Shown here piece by piece: positions 1 through 11,830 of a DNA stretch of 64,000 nucleotides. Each line of letters begins with the position of its first letter. The first letter of the stretch is position 1. This DNA is from Collimonas humicola. Lineage in GTDB: Bacteria > Pseudomonadota > Gammaproteobacteria > Burkholderiales > Burkholderiaceae_D. The stretch covers positions 248,001 through 312,000 of the forward strand of contig NZ_JAGQEE010000003.1 in assembly GCF_018304945.1 (NCBI RefSeq). The letters are read 5' to 3'. The translations under genes were made by a program, and so were the position numbers. Under the pieces are notes generated by a model, which was not told where the DNA came from, did not search any database, and worked only from the letters and a program-made list of their open reading frames with translations.

Positions 1-3000
1 TTCACTGTCAGCATTTCCTGCAGCACGTACGATGCACCGTAAGCTTCCAATGCCCAAACTTCCATCTCACCGAAACGCTGGCCGCCGAACTGTGCTTTAC
101 CGCCCAGTGGCTGCTGTGTAACCAGCGAGTAAGGACCGGTGGAACGTGCATGCATCTTGTCGTCGACCAGATGGTGCAGTTTCAGGTAATGCATGTAGCC
201 GACCGTGACGTTACGCTCGAAGGCTTCGCCGGTACGGCCGTCATACATCGTGACCTGGTTCTTCGAAGGCGTCATGCCTAGCTGCTTGGCGATGGCGTCC
301 GGATAAGCCAGGTCCAGCATGCGACGAATTTCTTCTTCGTGCGCACCGTCGAACACTGGTGTCGCGAACGGCACACCTTGCTTCAGGTTGTCTGCCAGAT
401 GGAAGATTTCCTCGTCGCTCATCGCGTCCAGATCTTCTGTCTTGCCCGATTCGTTGTAGATCGTGTTCAGGAACTTGCGCAGCTCGGCAATCTTGGCTTG
501 CGCCTTCAGCATTTCGCCGATACGCAGGCCCAGACCCTTGGCAGCCCAGCCCAGATGGACTTCCAGAACCTGACCGATGTTCATACGCGATGGCACGCCC
601 AGCGGGTTCAGCACGATGTCTGCCGGCGTACCGTCGGCCATGTGCGGCATGTCTTCAATCGGCAGGATGCGAGAAACCACACCCTTGTTACCGTGGCGGC
701 CCGCCATCTTGTCGCCTGGTTGCAGGCGGCGTTTGACAGCCAGGTAAACCTTGACCATCTTTTGTACGCCAGGCTGCAGCTCGTCGCCCTGAGTCAGCTT
801 CTTGCGCTTTTCTTCAAATGCCAGATCGAACTGGTGACGCTTCTCGGCGATCGACTCCTTGATCGCTTCCAACGCTACCGCTGCATCGTCGTCCGCCGGG
901 CGGATATCGAACCAGTGGTATTTGTCCAGGTCTGCCAGGTATTCCTTGGTCAGCTTGCTGCCCTTGGCCAGCTTCTTAGGACCGCCGTTGACAACCTTGC
1001 CGATCAACATGCGTTCCAGACGCTCGAAGGCATCGCCTTCAACAATCCGCAACTGGTCGTTCAAGTCCAGGCGATAGCGCTGCAGTTCATCGTCGATGAT
1101 CTGCTGTGCGCGCTTGTCGCGCTGGATGCCTTCGCGGGTAAACACTTGCACATCGATCACGGTGCCGACCATGCCTGAAGGCACGCGCAGCGATGTATCT
1201 TTAACGTCAGAAGCTTTTTCACCGAAGATCGCGCGCAGCAGCTTTTCTTCCGGTGTCAGCTGGGTTTCGCCCTTAGGCGTCACCTTACCGACCAGCGTAT
1301 CGCCGGCTTCAACTTCAGCGCCGATGTAGACGATGCCGGATTCATCCAGACGCGCCAGCTGGTTTTCAGCCAGGTTGGAGATGTCGCGGGTGATTTCTTC
1401 AGCGCCCAGCTTGGTGTCGCGTGCAACGACCGACAACTCTTCGATATGGATCGAGGTGTAGCGGTCGTCAGCCACGACTTTTTCGGAGATCAGGATCGAA
1501 TCTTCGAAGTTGTAGCCGTTCCATGGCATAAACGCCACCAGCATGTTCTGACCCAGGGCCAGTTCGCCCAGATCGGTCGATGCGCCATCGGCGATCACGT
1601 CGTGCTTGGCGACGCGGTCGCCAACCTGCACGATTGGCCGCTGGTTGATGTTGGTGTTCTGGTTCGAACGTGTGTACTTGATCAGGTTGTAGATATCGAC
1701 ACCGACTTCGCCGGCAGTCGCTTCTTCGTCATTCACGCGAATCACGACACGACCTGCATCGACGTAATCAACGATACCGCCACGCAGTGCCTGCACGGTG
1801 GTACCCGAGTCAACTGCCACGGTACGTTCAATGCCGGTACCGACCAATGCCTTCTCTGGACGCAGGCAAGGAACTGCCTGACGCTGCATGTTGGCGCCCA
1901 TCAATGCACGGTTCGCGTCATCGTGTTCGAGGAACGGGATCAGCGAAGCAGCAACCGAAACCACCTGGCCTGGCGCCACGTCCATGTACTGGACGCGTTC
2001 TGGCGACACCAGGATGGTTTCGCCGGCTTCACGCGCAGAAACCAGCTCATCCGACAACTTCATCGACTTGTCGATGGTCGCATTCGCCTGGGCGATGATG
2101 TAGCGGCCTTCTTCAATCGCCGACAGATAGTCGATCTGGTCGGTCACCTTGCTGTCTTCAACCTTGCGGTACGGTGTCTCGAGGAAACCGTATTCGTTCA
2201 GGCGAGCATACAAAGCCAGCGAGTTGATCAGACCAATGTTCGGGCCTTCCGGTGTTTCGATCGGGCAGACGCGGCCATAGTGGGTCGGATGCACGTCGCG
2301 GACTTCAAAGCCAGCGCGCTCACGGGTCAGACCGCCCGGTCCAAGTGCCGATACGCGGCGCTTGTGGGTGATTTCCGACAGCGGATTGGTCTGGTCCATA
2401 AACTGCGACAACTGCGACGAACCGAAGAATTCACGGATAGCAGCCGAGATCGGCTTGGAATTGATCAGGTCATGCGGCATCAGGTTGTCCGCTTCGGCTT
2501 GGCCGAGGCGTTCCTTGACAGCGCGCTCGACACGCACCAGGCCGGCGCGGAACTGGTTCTCAGCCAGTTCGCCGACGCAACGCACGCGACGGTTGCCCAA
2601 GTGATCGATATCGTCCACTTCGCCGCGGCCGTTACGCAATTCCACCAGGATTTTGATCACGGCCAGCACGTCGTCGTTCGACAGCGTCATGGCGCCGGTC
2701 AGTTCATCGCGGCCGATGCGGCGGTTGAACTTCATGCGGCCGACAGCCGACAGATCGTAACGATCAGCGTTGTAGAACAGACCGTTGAACAGCGCCTCGA
2801 CCGAGTCTTCGGTTGGCGGTTCGCCTGGACGCATCATGCGATAGATCGCGACGCGGGCAGCCATCTGGTCGTTGGTATCATCGCTGCGCAGAGTTTGCGA
2901 GATGTAGCTACCTTGGTCCAGGTCGTTGGTGTACAGGGTCTGGATGTCGCCGATGTCAGCTTCACGCAGCTTGGCCAGCAATTCTTCGGTCAACTCGTCG

Positions 3001-3959
3001 TTGGCGTTGGCGACAACTTCGCCAGTGTCGCCGTCAACGATGTTGCGCGCCAGGACGCGGCCCAGCAGGTAGTCTTCCGGTACCGAGATATGCTTGATGC
3101 CCGCAGCTTCCACGTCGCGCACGTGCTTGGAATTGATGCGCTTGTCTTTCGCGACCAGGACCTTGCCCGCTTTATCGGTGATGTCGAAACGCGCAACTTC
3201 ACCACGCAGGCGTTCCGCCACGAATTCCATCTCGGCGCCTTCGTTACGCAACGCGAAGTTGTCGAATACGAAGAAGTTGGCCAGGATCTGCTCGACCGAC
3301 ATGCCGATCGCTTTCAGCAGGATCGTGACAGGCATCTTGCGGCGGCGGTCGACGCGGAAGAACAGGATGTCTTTCGGGTCAAACTCAAAGTCCAGCCATG
3401 AACCGCGGTAAGGAATGATACGGGCCGAGAACAGCAGTTTGCCGGACGAGTGCGTCTTGCCGCGGTCATGTTCAAAGAACACGCCTGGCGAACGATGCAG
3501 CTGCGATACGATAACGCGTTCAGTCCCGTTGATGACGAACGAACCGGTAGTCGTCATGAGCGGCAATTCGCCCATGTAGACTTCCTGTTCTTTCATTTCC
3601 TTGACGACCGGCTTGGTCGGCGATTCCTTGTCCAGGATCACCAGACGCACCTTGGCGCGCAATGGCGACGCGAAGGTCAGGCCACGCTGTTGGCATTCCT
3701 TGACGTCGAACGGCGGATCGCCGAGCACGTACGACAGGAATTCGAGACGCGCAAAACCATTGTGCGAAACGATAGGGAAAATAGAGGTGAAAGCCGATTG
3801 CAGGCCCTCATTCTTACGTTGAGACGGTACTTTGTCTTGTTGCAGGAAGCCAAGATACGACTCGAGCTGGGTCGCCAGCAGGAACGGAACGTGGTGAACG
3901 TTAGCGCGTTTCGCAAAAGATTTACGAATACGCTTCTTCTCAGTAAATGAGTAGTGCAT
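1..3959 (-). CDS. rpoB: RNA polymerase beta subunit, 3' end outside window
   Basis: Beta subunit of DNA-dependent RNA polymerase, forming much of the catalytic cleft and the rifampicin pocket. The minus-strand frame opens with [18 protein letters not shown] at 3959 and stays open to the window edge, where it reads LQEMLTVK, a motif about 48 residues before the end of the E. coli protein. About 1,319 codons are therefore visible and only the C-terminal tip is missing. It is the last visible gene of the secE-nusG-rplKAJL-rpoB series; rpoC should follow beyond position 1. A 269-bp gap with a hairpin separates it from rplL, as is usual for partial attenuation between the ribosomal and polymerase genes. 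Confidence 0.97.
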   Translation of the reverse strand, partial: MHYSFTEKKRIRKSFAKRANVHHVPFLLATQLESYLGFLQQDKVPSQRKNEGLQSAFTSIFPIVSHNGFARLEFLSYVLGDPPFDVKECQQRGLTFASPLRAKVRLVILDKESPTKPVVKEMKEQEVYMGELPLMTTTGSFVINGTERVIVSQLHRSPGVFFEHDRGKTHSSGKLLFSARIIPYRGSWLDFEFDPKDILFFRVDRRRKMPVTILLKAIGMSVEQILANFFVFDNFALRNEGAEMEFVAERLRGEVARFDITDKAGKVLVAKDKRINSKHVRDVEAAGIKHISVPEDYLLGRVLARNIVDGDTGEVVANANDELTEELLAKLREADIGDIQTLYTNDLDQGSYISQTLRSDDTNDQMAARVAIYRMMRPGEPPTEDSVEALFNGLFYNADRYDLSAVGRMKFNRRIGRDELTGAMTLSNDDVLAVIKILVELRNGRGEVDDIDHLGNRRVRCVGELAENQFRAGLVRVERAVKERLGQAEADNLMPHDLINSKPISAAIREFFGSSQLSQFMDQTNPLSEITHKRRVSALGPGGLTRERAGFEVRDVHPTHYGRVCPIETPEGPNIGLINSLALYARLNEYGFLETPYRKVEDSKVTDQIDYLSAIEEGRYIIAQANATIDKSMKLSDELVSAREAGETILVSPERVQYMDVAPGQVVSVAASLIPFLEHDDANRALMGANMQRQAVPCLRPEKALVGTGIERTVAVDSGTTVQALRGGIVDYVDAGRVVIRVNDEEATAGEVGVDIYNLIKYTRSNQNTNINQRPIVQVGDRVAKHDVIADGASTDLGELALGQNMLVAFMPWNGYNFEDSILISEKVVADDRYTSIHIEELSVVARDTKLGAEEITRDISNLAENQLARLDESGIVYIGAEVEAGDTLVGKVTPKGETQLTPEEKLLRAIFGEKASDVKDTSLRVPSGMVGTVIDVQVFTREGIQRDKRAQQIIDDELQRYRLDLNDQLRIVEGDAFERLERMLIGKVVNGGPKKLAKGSKLTKEYLADLDKYHWFDIRPADDDAAVALEAIKESIAEKRHQFDLAFEEKRKKLTQGDELQPGVQKMVKVYLAVKRRLQPGDKMAGRHGNKGVVSRILPIEDMPHMADGTPADIVLNPLGVPSRMNIGQVLEVHLGWAAKGLGLRIGEMLKAQAKIAELRKFLNTIYNESGKTEDLDAMSDEEIFHLADNLKQGVPFATPVFDGAHEEEIRRMLDLAYPDAIAKQLGMTPSKNQVTMYDGRTGEAFERNVTVGYMHYLKLHHLVDDKMHARSTGPYSLVTQQPLGGKAQFGGQRFGEMEVWALEAYGASYVLQEMLTV

Positions 3960-4146
3960 TGAACACTCCGTGAGTGACAGGAAGGATAGAGAATTCAGGA
4001 TTCGCTGGATATTTTGGTGAAACTAGACAAAACTAATGGACTAGCTACACTGTCTTAACCAACAATTCCTCAAGTCTCAGCCCTTCGAGCTTGATGGCAA
4101 CGGACGCTTAATAAAACAACAAGCGCTAAACAAAATCAAAAACGAC

Positions 4147-4173
4147 AAAGGAGCCAAAGCCGAACCCTCCTTT
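4147..4173 (-). terminator. Hairpin between rplL and rpoB (attenuator candidate)
   Basis: On the minus strand AAAGGAG and CTCCTTT form a 7-bp stem with a 13-nt loop, followed by a T-rich stretch. It lies after the rplL stop and about 190 nt before rpoB. In E. coli a partial terminator at this place lowers rpoBC expression relative to the ribosomal genes; assigning that role here is inference. Confidence 0.5.
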
Positions 4174-4228
4174 TCGAGAGTTCTGCACTTTGACTCCAGC
4201 GCAATAAATGCGCTCTAAAAAGCTGAAA

Positions 4229-4603
4229 TTACTTGATTTCAGCTTCTGCGCCGGCCTCAACCAATTTCTTGGCTGCTGCATCAGCGTCGGCTTTCGAAAC
4301 GCCTTCTTTAACTGCCTTCGGTGCGCCGTCAACCAGGTCTTTAGCTTCTTTCAAGCCCAGACCGGTGATTTCGCGGACAGCCTTAATCACGCCAACCTTG
4401 TTCGCGCCGATGCCCTTGAGCATGACGGTGAACTCGGTTTGCTCTTCAGCAGCAGCAGCAGCGCCGCCGCCGGAGCCGCCAGCAACTGCAACAGCAGCTG
4501 CGGAAACGCCGAACTTCTCTTCGAATGCCTTAACCAGGTCATTCAATTCCATAACAGTCAGACCATCGATCTGGGTCAGGAATGCATCTTTATCAAAAGC
4601 CAT
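4229..4603 (-). CDS. rplL: 50S ribosomal protein L7/L12
   Basis: Stalk protein of the large ribosomal subunit that recruits translational GTPases. 124 residues, the usual length. The start reads [11 protein letters not shown], followed by an Ala/Gly-rich hinge around residues 38-52 and the conserved C-terminal factor-binding domain ([36 protein letters not shown], quoted here only as a landmark in pieces: [18 protein letters not shown]). It lies 73 bp after rplJ, with which it is co-translated in the L10-L12 complex. High confidence from sequence and context. Confidence 0.97.
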   Translation of the reverse strand: MAFDKDAFLTQIDGLTVMELNDLVKAFEEKFGVSAAAVAVAGGSGGGAAAAAEEQTEFTVMLKGIGANKVGVIKAVREITGLGLKEAKDLVDGAPKAVKEGVSKADADAAAKKLVEAGAEAEIK

Positions 4604-4676
4604 GTGAAACTCCTAATTTTTTACAGTAATAACATCTGATTGGTTTTAACGCCAAGAAAGCGCCATGAAACGGCAA

Positions 4677-5174
4677 TTAAGCAGCTTCGGCTTCTTTCTT
4701 TGCTGCCAGAGCAGCCAAACCACGCACAAATCCAGCGATCGGCATCTGCATCATGCCCACAACTTGGGCCAGCAGAACTTCGCGACTTGGAATGTTTGCC
4801 AACGCTTGCACAGCTGCTTTATCAAGCGGCTTGCCAGCGAAGTTACCTGCCTTGACAACCAGTTTGTCGTTGGTTTTTGCAAAGTCGTTGATGACTTTTG
4901 CAGCAGCAACGGCATCCTCGGAGATCGAATAGATCAACGGGCCGGTCATTTGCGAGGCGAGGTCGGCAAACGCGGTACCTTCAACGGCGCGACGTGCCAG
5001 TGTATTTTTCAATACACGCAGGTACACACCCTGGGTACGCGCATTAGCGCGCAGTTGGGTCAAGTGACCAACCTGGATGCCACGATATTCGGCCACAACG
5101 ATAGTCTGTGCATTTGCAACTTTTGCAGAGACTTCGGCGACTACGGCCTTTTTGTCATTCAGATTGAGACTCAA
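4677..5174 (-). CDS. rplJ: 50S ribosomal protein L10 (TTG start)
   Basis: Base of the ribosomal stalk and, in well-studied bacteria, the translational repressor of rplJL. I place the start at a TTG codon at 5174 (reading [12 protein letters not shown]), giving 165 residues. It is preceded at good spacing by GGAGG (5181-5185 on the minus strand). A longer frame opening with MSEHHFW at 5204 would put the Shine-Dalgarno inside the gene and add residues foreign to the family. The protein matches L10 throughout ([27 protein letters not shown]). About 335 bp of leader separate it from rplA. Confidence 0.93.
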   Translation of the reverse strand: MSLNLNDKKAVVAEVSAKVANAQTIVVAEYRGIQVGHLTQLRANARTQGVYLRVLKNTLARRAVEGTAFADLASQMTGPLIYSISEDAVAAAKVINDFAKTNDKLVVKAGNFAGKPLDKAAVQALANIPSREVLLAQVVGMMQMPIAGFVRGLAALAAKKEAEAA

Positions 5175-5509
5175 GATCAACCTCCAAAAATGATGCTCGG
5201 ACAATACACAGCCGCAGATGGCTGCTTACCTTACATCGGTTCGAACACGGCGTCCGAAGTTAGGAGTTCAGAACTTGCGCATGACTCGGAGTGAACCAAC
5301 ACGCAGCGATGAGACTACAAAACTTGTTCGGGTACACCATCTGCGTTGGGTTGCTTGCGCGATTTAACTTTGTGCCGCAATTTAAAAGCAGTTGCGACAC
5401 GCCGCCCAACGGTCTTTGATTGCCTGGACCTGCATCGTTACCGCCAATACAGGTCCAGCCCAAAGATTCGCCCGCCGGCTTTCGCCAACAGGACTTAATT
5501 CAATGCAGC
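5175..5509 (-). promoter_or_regulatory. rplJL leader region
   Basis: Long stretch between rplA and rplJ without a credible gene. In many proteobacteria this interval carries the promoter for rplJL-rpoBC and the mRNA structure bound by the L10-L12 complex. I did not fold it and identify no specific element, apart from the ribosome binding site of rplJ at its downstream end. The role is assigned from position only. Confidence 0.45.
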
Positions 5510-6205
5510 TTAAGCAGCCAGAGTCGATTGATCGACACGGACGCCAGCGCCCATGGTCGAAGACATCGAGATCTTGCGCAGGTATACACCCTTGCTGGTG
5601 GCTGGCTTTGCTTTGCTCAATGCGTCGATCAGTGCCAACAAGTTGGACTTCAGTTCTGCATCGCTAAACGATTTACGGCCGATGGTTGCGTGAACGATAC
5701 CGGCTTTGTCGGTACGGTATTGCACTTGACCGGCTTTTGCGTTCTTGACGGCAGTAGCGACGTCAGGCGTGACAGTACCGACCTTCGGATTAGGCATCAA
5801 ACCGCGTGGGCCCAGGATTTGACCCAGGGTACCAACGATACGCATGGTGTCTGGCGAAGCGATCACGATATCGAAAGGCATGTTGCCGGCTTTGATTTGC
5901 TCAGCCAGGTCTTCCATGCCAACGATGTCGGCGCCGGCAGCTTTAGCTTGCTCGGCTTTTTCGCCGGAAGCAAATACTGCAACGCGAACGGTCTTGCCGG
6001 TGCCGGCTGGCAGCACGACGGAACCGCGAACCACTTGGTCCGATTTCTTTGCATCAACGCCCAATTGGACGGATACGTCGATCGATTCGTTGAATTTTGC
6101 AGTTGCGCATTCCTTGATCAGTGCAACAGCGCTGTCGAATGGATATGCCTTGGTGCGATCAACTTTAGCTTTGATCGCTTTTGCGCGTTTAGTTAACTTA
6201 GCCAT
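5510..6205 (-). CDS. rplA: 50S ribosomal protein L1
   Basis: L1 stalk protein that binds 23S rRNA and takes part in release of E-site tRNA; in E. coli it represses its own operon. 231 residues, full length. Typical L1 sequence includes [13 protein letters not shown] at the N-terminus and the conserved [15 protein letters not shown] segment in the second domain. Its ATG overlaps the rplK stop by one base (TAATG), so the two are translationally coupled. Confidence 0.97.
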   Translation of the reverse strand: MAKLTKRAKAIKAKVDRTKAYPFDSAVALIKECATAKFNESIDVSVQLGVDAKKSDQVVRGSVVLPAGTGKTVRVAVFASGEKAEQAKAAGADIVGMEDLAEQIKAGNMPFDIVIASPDTMRIVGTLGQILGPRGLMPNPKVGTVTPDVATAVKNAKAGQVQYRTDKAGIVHATIGRKSFSDAELKSNLLALIDALSKAKPATSKGVYLRKISMSSTMGAGVRVDQSTLAA

Positions 6206-6636
6206 TACAGACCCTCCACCGTGATGCCCATCGAACGAGCAGAACCAGCGATAGTACGAACGCCGGCTTCCAGATCAGCACCAGTCAAATCGGGCTTCTT
6301 CAAGGTAGCGATTTCTTCTGCTTGCTTACGGGTGATCGAACCGACTTTGTCGGTATGCGGCTTAGCCGAACCCTTGGTGATGCCAGCAGCCTTCTTGATC
6401 AGGATCGTTGCCGGAGGCGTCTTCATCACGAATGTGAAGGACTTGTCAGCGAACGCGGTGATCACGACTGGAATTGGCAGGCCCGGCTCAACACCCTGGG
6501 TCTGGGCATTGAATGCCTTACAGAATTCCATGATGTTCAGACCGCGCTGACCCAGTGCTGGACCAATCGGTGGGGATGGGTTTGCTTTACCAGCTGGGAC
6601 TTGCAGCTTGATAAAACCAATGATTTTCTTTGCCAT
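6205..6636 (-). CDS. rplK: 50S ribosomal protein L11
   Basis: Binds the GTPase-associated region of 23S rRNA and is needed for the stringent response sensor RelA. 143 residues, full length. The signature [20 protein letters not shown] is near the N-terminus and the C-terminal domain ends [12 protein letters not shown]. Preceded by nusG and overlapping rplA by one base. No anomalies. Confidence 0.97.
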   Translation of the reverse strand: MAKKIIGFIKLQVPAGKANPSPPIGPALGQRGLNIMEFCKAFNAQTQGVEPGLPIPVVITAFADKSFTFVMKTPPATILIKKAAGITKGSAKPHTDKVGSITRKQAEEIATLKKPDLTGADLEAGVRTIAGSARSMGITVEGL

Positions 6637-6788
6637 GATGGCTCCTACGTTAAGTGAGTATTAGCGCCTTTTTGATCCGCCGGTTGAACCGGAGAATTTA
6701 ATAGGGCTCCTCTTACTGCATCGGATTTCGTGGACTTTCGCCCATGACGCTCCGAACGGCGTTTATTCTTAGACTCGCTTGAACCAGC

Positions 6789-7388
6789 TTAGACTTTTTC
6801 GACCTTGTCGAATTCCAGTTCAACCGGCGTAGCGCGGCCGAAAATGGTGACGGTCACGCGTACGCGCGATTTCTCGTAATTCACTTCTTCGACGTTGCCG
6901 TTGAAGTCGGTGAAAGCACCTTCCTTGATACGCACCAGCTCGCCGACTTCGTACAGAACCTTAGGCCGTGGCTTCTCGATGCCGTCTTGCATCTGCTGCA
7001 TGATCTTGTCGACTTCATGCTGCGGAATCGGGGTAGGCTTGTTCGACTTGCCGCCGATGAAACCTGTCACTTTGTTGGTGTTCTTTACCAGATGCCAGGT
7101 TTCGTCCGTCATTTCCATCTCGACCAGGACATAGCCCGGGAAGAAACGACGTTCGGTAACGGCTTTCTGGCCATTCTTGACTTCAATTACTTCTTCAGTC
7201 GGCACCAGGATCTGGCCGAACTGCTCTTGCATTCCAGCGCGGTCAATGCGCTCGGTAAGCGCGCGTTGCACGCTCTTTTCCATACCGGAATAAGCATGCA
7301 CCACATACCAGCGCTTTTTGCCCGCTGGCGCCGAAGGCGTTACAGCAGGCGGCGTTGCTTGCGCATCGTTTTGTGTGCTATCGCTCAT
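6789..7388 (-). CDS. nusG: Transcription elongation/antitermination factor NusG
   Basis: Universal elongation factor that binds RNA polymerase through its N-terminal NGN domain and couples it to Rho or the ribosome through its C-terminal KOW domain. I use the ATG at 7388 (MSDSTQND), giving 199 residues. It overlaps the secE stop (TAATG), which supports coupling. An upstream in-frame TTG at 7400 would add four residues. [17 protein letters not shown] begins the NGN domain after a short Ala/Pro-rich extension. [11 protein letters not shown]-type KOW sequence ([17 protein letters not shown]) lies near residue 150. Confidence 0.96.
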   Translation of the reverse strand: MSDSTQNDAQATPPAVTPSAPAGKKRWYVVHAYSGMEKSVQRALTERIDRAGMQEQFGQILVPTEEVIEVKNGQKAVTERRFFPGYVLVEMEMTDETWHLVKNTNKVTGFIGGKSNKPTPIPQHEVDKIMQQMQDGIEKPRPKVLYEVGELVRIKEGAFTDFNGNVEEVNYEKSRVRVTVTIFGRATPVELEFDKVEKV

Positions 7389-7771
7389 TATTGTTTCCAA
7401 CCCAATATCACGTCGTACAACAAGACTTCGAGGATCTTATCGATGCCCCACAGGAAAATCGCCATCACCAGCACAAATGCGAAAACAATGGCAGTAATCT
7501 GCATCGCTTCCTTGCGGGTCGGCCAGACCACCTTTTTTGTCTCACGCACTGCTTCTTTGGCGAAACCAAGGAATTCACGGCCCTGGGTCGAAGTCCATGC
7601 CAGCGCGACTGCCGCCACCAAACCGGCAACCAGTGCACCAGCGCGCACCAGACCAGACTGGCCCGACAAAAAATAAAAGCCGACAACGCCGGCGACGACA
7701 GCCAAAACTGCCAGTATTACTTTGAGCTTGCTGCCGGATTCGCCGACAGTTTGCACAGGGTGGTTAGACAT
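7388..7771 (-). CDS. secE: Preprotein translocase subunit SecE
   Basis: Essential small subunit of the SecYEG inner-membrane channel. 127 residues, as in E. coli, with the three-helix architecture: two hydrophobic segments near residues 18-58, then the conserved amphipathic motif around [21 protein letters not shown] (landmarks [18 protein letters not shown]) and the final membrane helix. It sits between tRNA-Trp and nusG and overlaps nusG by three bases. Confidence 0.95.
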   Translation of the reverse strand: MSNHPVQTVGESGSKLKVILAVLAVVAGVVGFYFLSGQSGLVRAGALVAGLVAAVALAWTSTQGREFLGFAKEAVRETKKVVWPTRKEAMQITAIVFAFVLVMAIFLWGIDKILEVLLYDVILGWKQ

Positions 7772-7807
7772 ACGCGGTTTACTTTCAGTACCCTACACCT
7801 GAATCGG

Positions 7808-7883
7808 TGGCAGGGGCGGAGGGCATCGAACCCCCAACCTCCGGTTTTGGAGACCGGCGCTCTGCCAATTGAGCTACACCCCT
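7808..7883 (-). tRNA. tRNA-Trp (anticodon CCA)
   Basis: A complete cloverleaf reads on the minus strand: the acceptor strand begins AGGGGTG, the D-loop is GTAGCTCAATTGGCAGAGC, the anticodon loop is CTCCAAA in a CCGGT/ACCGG stem, the T-arm contains GGTTCGATGCC, and CCA is encoded at 7808-7810. The anticodon CCA decodes UGG. Its place between tuf and secE is the same as in many proteobacteria, so the tRNA is probably processed out of the operon transcript. Confidence 0.96.
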
Positions 7884-7943
7884 ACGCTTAAAACACTTCG
7901 CTGACCAGCCGCTTGGCAACTTCTTGTACTGATCAGACATCAA

Positions 7944-7975
7944 CGCCGCGAGACGGGCCTTCCCGGGTCGCGGCG
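7944..7975 (-). terminator. Strong hairpin between tuf and tRNA-Trp
   Basis: CGCCGCGA and TCGCGGCG pair over 8 bp, and inner GC bases extend the stem further. There is no long T-run on either side. It may be a tuf 3' stabiliser, a processing site or a weak terminator; which one cannot be told from sequence. Confidence 0.45.
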
Positions 7976-7991
7976 ATTACTGCTATTTCAA

Positions 7992-9188
<1,197 letters not shown>

Positions 9189-9339
9189 CTTAGACTCCTA
9201 AAGATTTGATGAGAATGTTCAGGCCAGCGCCCGACCGTCTTACAGATTGAAAACTCGAATTGAAAACCCGAATCAATAGTGACATCCAACTTTTACGGCG
9301 CCAGTGCCGGCGCCGCAAATAAAACCGAGATACTAAATC

Positions 9340-9414
<75 letters not shown>

Positions 9415-9495
9415 TATGCTGTATGCGTGCTTCGATTATTAACAACACGCCCAACTTAATGTTCTTGCTTTTTTTGCTGCTTTTGCAAAATCTAC

Positions 9496-9569
9496 TGGAG
9501 CGGGTGAAGGGAATCGAACCCTCGTCATAAGCTTGGAAGGCTTCAGCTCTACCATTGAGCTACACCCGC
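9496..9569 (-). tRNA. tRNA-Gly (anticodon TCC)
   Basis: Acceptor strand GCGGGTG pairs with CACCCGC. The anticodon loop is CTTCCAA, with anticodon TCC. The T-arm has GGTTCGATTCC, and the encoded CCA lies at 9496-9498. Middle gene of the Tyr-Gly-Thr tRNA cluster. Confidence 0.95.
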
Positions 9570-9647
9570 GAGATCATTTCAATTCAGCTCACTTCACTTC
9601 TACCGCCGCAATATCTTTACAGCTGCTGCTTTTACTTCTTCCCAAAA

Positions 9648-9733
9648 TGGTGGAGAGGGCTGGATTCGAACCAGCGTACTCGTAAGAGGGCAGATTTACA
9701 GTCTGCTGCCATTAACCACTCGGCCACCTCTCC
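9648..9733 (-). tRNA. tRNA-Tyr (anticodon GTA)
   Basis: Class II tRNA of 86 nt with a long variable arm (CCCTCTTACGAG). The acceptor strand GGAGAGG pairs with CCTCTCC. The anticodon arm is GCAGACTGTAAATCTGC and the T-arm contains GGTTCGAATCC. CCA is encoded at 9648-9650. First gene after the operon promoter. Confidence 0.96.
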
Positions 9734-9747
9734 GCAGGGAACCCCAG

Positions 9748-9776
9748 ATTATAGTAAAGCACCCTCTGAGTGTCAA
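9748..9776 (-). promoter_or_regulatory. Consensus sigma-70 promoter for tRNA-tuf operon
   Basis: On the minus strand TTGACA (9771-9776) and TATAAT (9748-9753) are separated by exactly 17 bp. Predicted initiation is around 9740, only a few bases before tRNA-Tyr at 9733. Both hexamers match consensus perfectly, as expected for a stable-RNA promoter. A GC-rich discriminator of the kind that responds to ppGpp is not obvious. Confidence 0.88.
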
Positions 9777-9902
9777 CTGTGGAAATCGATTTCTTCTAAA
9801 TATTTCTTAGTTTTTTCAATTTCCCCGTCGCAATGCCATCGGGCCTGGCCGGAATCGGGAAAAAGCGTAAAAACACTTCACCGGCCAAGGCGCGAGATAA
9901 TA

Positions 9903-11003
9903 TCAGAAACGCGTCTCGCGTGCAGCTCTTAAAAATCCATCGAGGATTGGGGTGCAATCAAGCAACTGCGGACCGCCGGCCCGGTGGAACTCCGGATGCC
10001 ATTGCAAACCCATGACAAAAGCTGCCTTGCGGTAACGAATTGCTTCGACGATATTGTCGCTGCCGGAAATCGCTTCCACCGTCAGGTCGCGCCCCAGATC
10101 GCGCACCGCCTGGTGATGGATGGAATTGACCACCCATTCGTTCTGCTCGCTGCCGTGCGTATTGAACAAGGTTGCCAGAGAGGAACCCGGCGGAAACTGG
10201 ATCGCATGGTGCAGCCGGTCGTACTCATCGTTCACATGCTTGATCGAGGTCGGCACATCGGTGGCAATGTCCTGATACAGGGTGCCGCCAAAGGCTACAT
10301 TGATTAATTGACAACCGCGGCAAATCCCCAGCACCGGCTTGCCCGCTTCGATGAATTCATGCAGCAGCTCCAGCTCGTACATGTCGCGCACGCGGTCGCC
10401 GCCCCATTCCGGCCGGGTGGCCGCCTGGGCGTAGCTTTGCGGCGAAACGTCGGCGCCGCCCTGCAGCACCAGGCCGTCCAGGTGCTTGGCGTAATCGCGC
10501 AAGCGGATCGAGCTGGGATGGACCAGACCGTTGGTGTTGACGGTAGGAATCATGAACACCAGCACATTGCGCGACATGACCCACTGCGCGATCGACTCTT
10601 CCAGGTATTGCAGGGTGCGCCCGCGCAGGCCCTTGGCGCCCTCTTCCGGATGGAAGATGCGCGCCGAGATGCCGATCTTCAGGGTCCGCTGCATCATGCG
10701 GCGGCCAGCCTTGTCCGACAGCGCGCGGAAACGCGCGGCGATCAGCTTCCAGGTTTGCGGCCAGGGAGGGGAGTCGTCACCGCCCGGGCCGGCAGCCCTG
10801 AAAACGGCGCCAGGATGCGGCTGGGCTGCAGCCGGTTCTGGCTGAGCAGCGGCAGGTTGCGGCTGAGGAGACTCCTTTGCGGCTGGCGCGACAGGCGCGG
10901 CCGGGCTCGTTTGAGACGCTGCAGCTGGCAGGGGTTCGAACGTTCCCTCTGGAACGGAATTGGCTGGATCGCTGGGCGGATCGCTCGGTTTGGTGTCGGA
11001 CAT
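9903..11003 (-). CDS. Gamma-glutamyl-GABA hydrolase-like class I amidotransferase (peptidase C26)
   Basis: Probable cytoplasmic hydrolase of gamma-glutamyl compounds, related to PuuD of the putrescine pathway. The catalytic domain occupies about residues 105-366. It has GLVLQGGADVSP near 177, the nucleophile elbow GICRGCQ with Cys228, and LQWHPEF with His336 and Glu338, which complete the triad. The first 100 residues are a Pro/Ala/Gln-rich, probably disordered extension absent from typical 250-residue family members. It is a single gene divergent from kefG. The exact substrate is not known; PuuD itself is only the closest well-known relative. Confidence 0.82.
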   Translation of the reverse strand: MSDTKPSDPPSDPANSVPEGTFEPLPAAASQTSPAAPVAPAAKESPQPQPAAAQPEPAAAQPHPGAVFRAAGPGGDDSPPWPQTWKLIAARFRALSDKAGRRMMQRTLKIGISARIFHPEEGAKGLRGRTLQYLEESIAQWVMSRNVLVFMIPTVNTNGLVHPSSIRLRDYAKHLDGLVLQGGADVSPQSYAQAATRPEWGGDRVRDMYELELLHEFIEAGKPVLGICRGCQLINVAFGGTLYQDIATDVPTSIKHVNDEYDRLHHAIQFPPGSSLATLFNTHGSEQNEWVVNSIHHQAVRDLGRDLTVEAISGSDNIVEAIRYRKAAFVMGLQWHPEFHRAGGPQLLDCTPILDGFLRAARETRF

Positions 11004-11226
11004 ATTTATTAGGAATTGTCAGAAGTAAAAATGTTTGCGAAAGTACTGCTAGCATGTGGCTGCGAATAAAACCGTGCAGCACTTTGTCACGCCGATCAAA
11101 AAACTATTTGCCAAAGTATAGGCTCGATTAGCCTGTGAGCATGGTTTTCATGATCGGTTCAGCCAGAATCGGCGGTTTGCCGAATATTTCCCTTTTTGAT
11201 TTGCTTAAATACCCAGCCTTGCCGAC

Positions 11227-11814
11227 ATGTCCAAACCACCGCAAATCCTGATCCTGTACGCGCATCCGACGCCGCACCATTCACGCGTCAACCGCCGCCT
11301 GGCGCAGGCCGCCGCCAAGATGCCGAACGTCAAAGTACACGACCTCTACGAGCTCTTTCCCGATTTCCATATCCCGGTACGGCGCGAGCAGGCGCTGCTG
11401 CACGAAGCGGACCTGATCGTGTTCCAGCATCCGGTGCAGTGGTACAGCATGCCGGCACTGCTGAAACAATGGCTCGATTCGGTCTTCACCCCCGGCTGGG
11501 CTTACGGCCCCGGCGGCACCGCCTTGCACGGCAAGGATTTCTGGCTGGTCGCCACCCTGGGCGGCTCGGAGCGCTCCTATCAGCCGGAGGGCCACAACCA
11601 GCGGCCGTTCTCCGCCTTCCTGCCGCCCTTCCAGCAGACCGCCGAGCTGTGCGGCATGCGCTGGCTCCCGCCGCATCTGCTGTTCGGCGCCCACCAGGTC
11701 AACCAGCAAACCCTGGCGGCCTACATAGATACCTACAAGAAGCGCCTGTCGCACTATCCCAACTGGCCCGAACTGCTGGCAGCCAGCACAACCGAGCCAT
11801 TAACCAGTATCTAA
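11227..11814 (+). CDS. kefG: KefG/KefF-like quinone reductase, ancillary to potassium efflux
   Basis: Flavodoxin-fold NAD(P)H oxidoreductase of 195 residues that in enterobacteria binds and activates a Kef potassium/proton antiporter. The start ILILYAHPTPHHSRVNRRL gives the FMN phosphate-binding loop. FQHPVQWYSMPALLKQWLD around residues 66-85 is the family signature, as is the PGWAYGPGG segment. It ends 16 bp before the kefC start, so the two form an operon. KefF and KefG are hard to separate by eye; the partner gene resembles KefB/KefC generally. Confidence 0.85.
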   Translation: MSKPPQILILYAHPTPHHSRVNRRLAQAAAKMPNVKVHDLYELFPDFHIPVRREQALLHEADLIVFQHPVQWYSMPALLKQWLDSVFTPGWAYGPGGTALHGKDFWLVATLGGSERSYQPEGHNQRPFSAFLPPFQQTAELCGMRWLPPHLLFGAHQVNQQTLAAYIDTYKKRLSHYPNWPELLAASTTEPLTSI

Positions 11815-11830
11815 GCGGTACCTGAACCTC

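Noticed and set aside
339-3950. Long plus-strand open frames across rpoB
   Set aside because: They are antisense shadows of rpoB; products have no family resemblance and lack ribosome binding sites.
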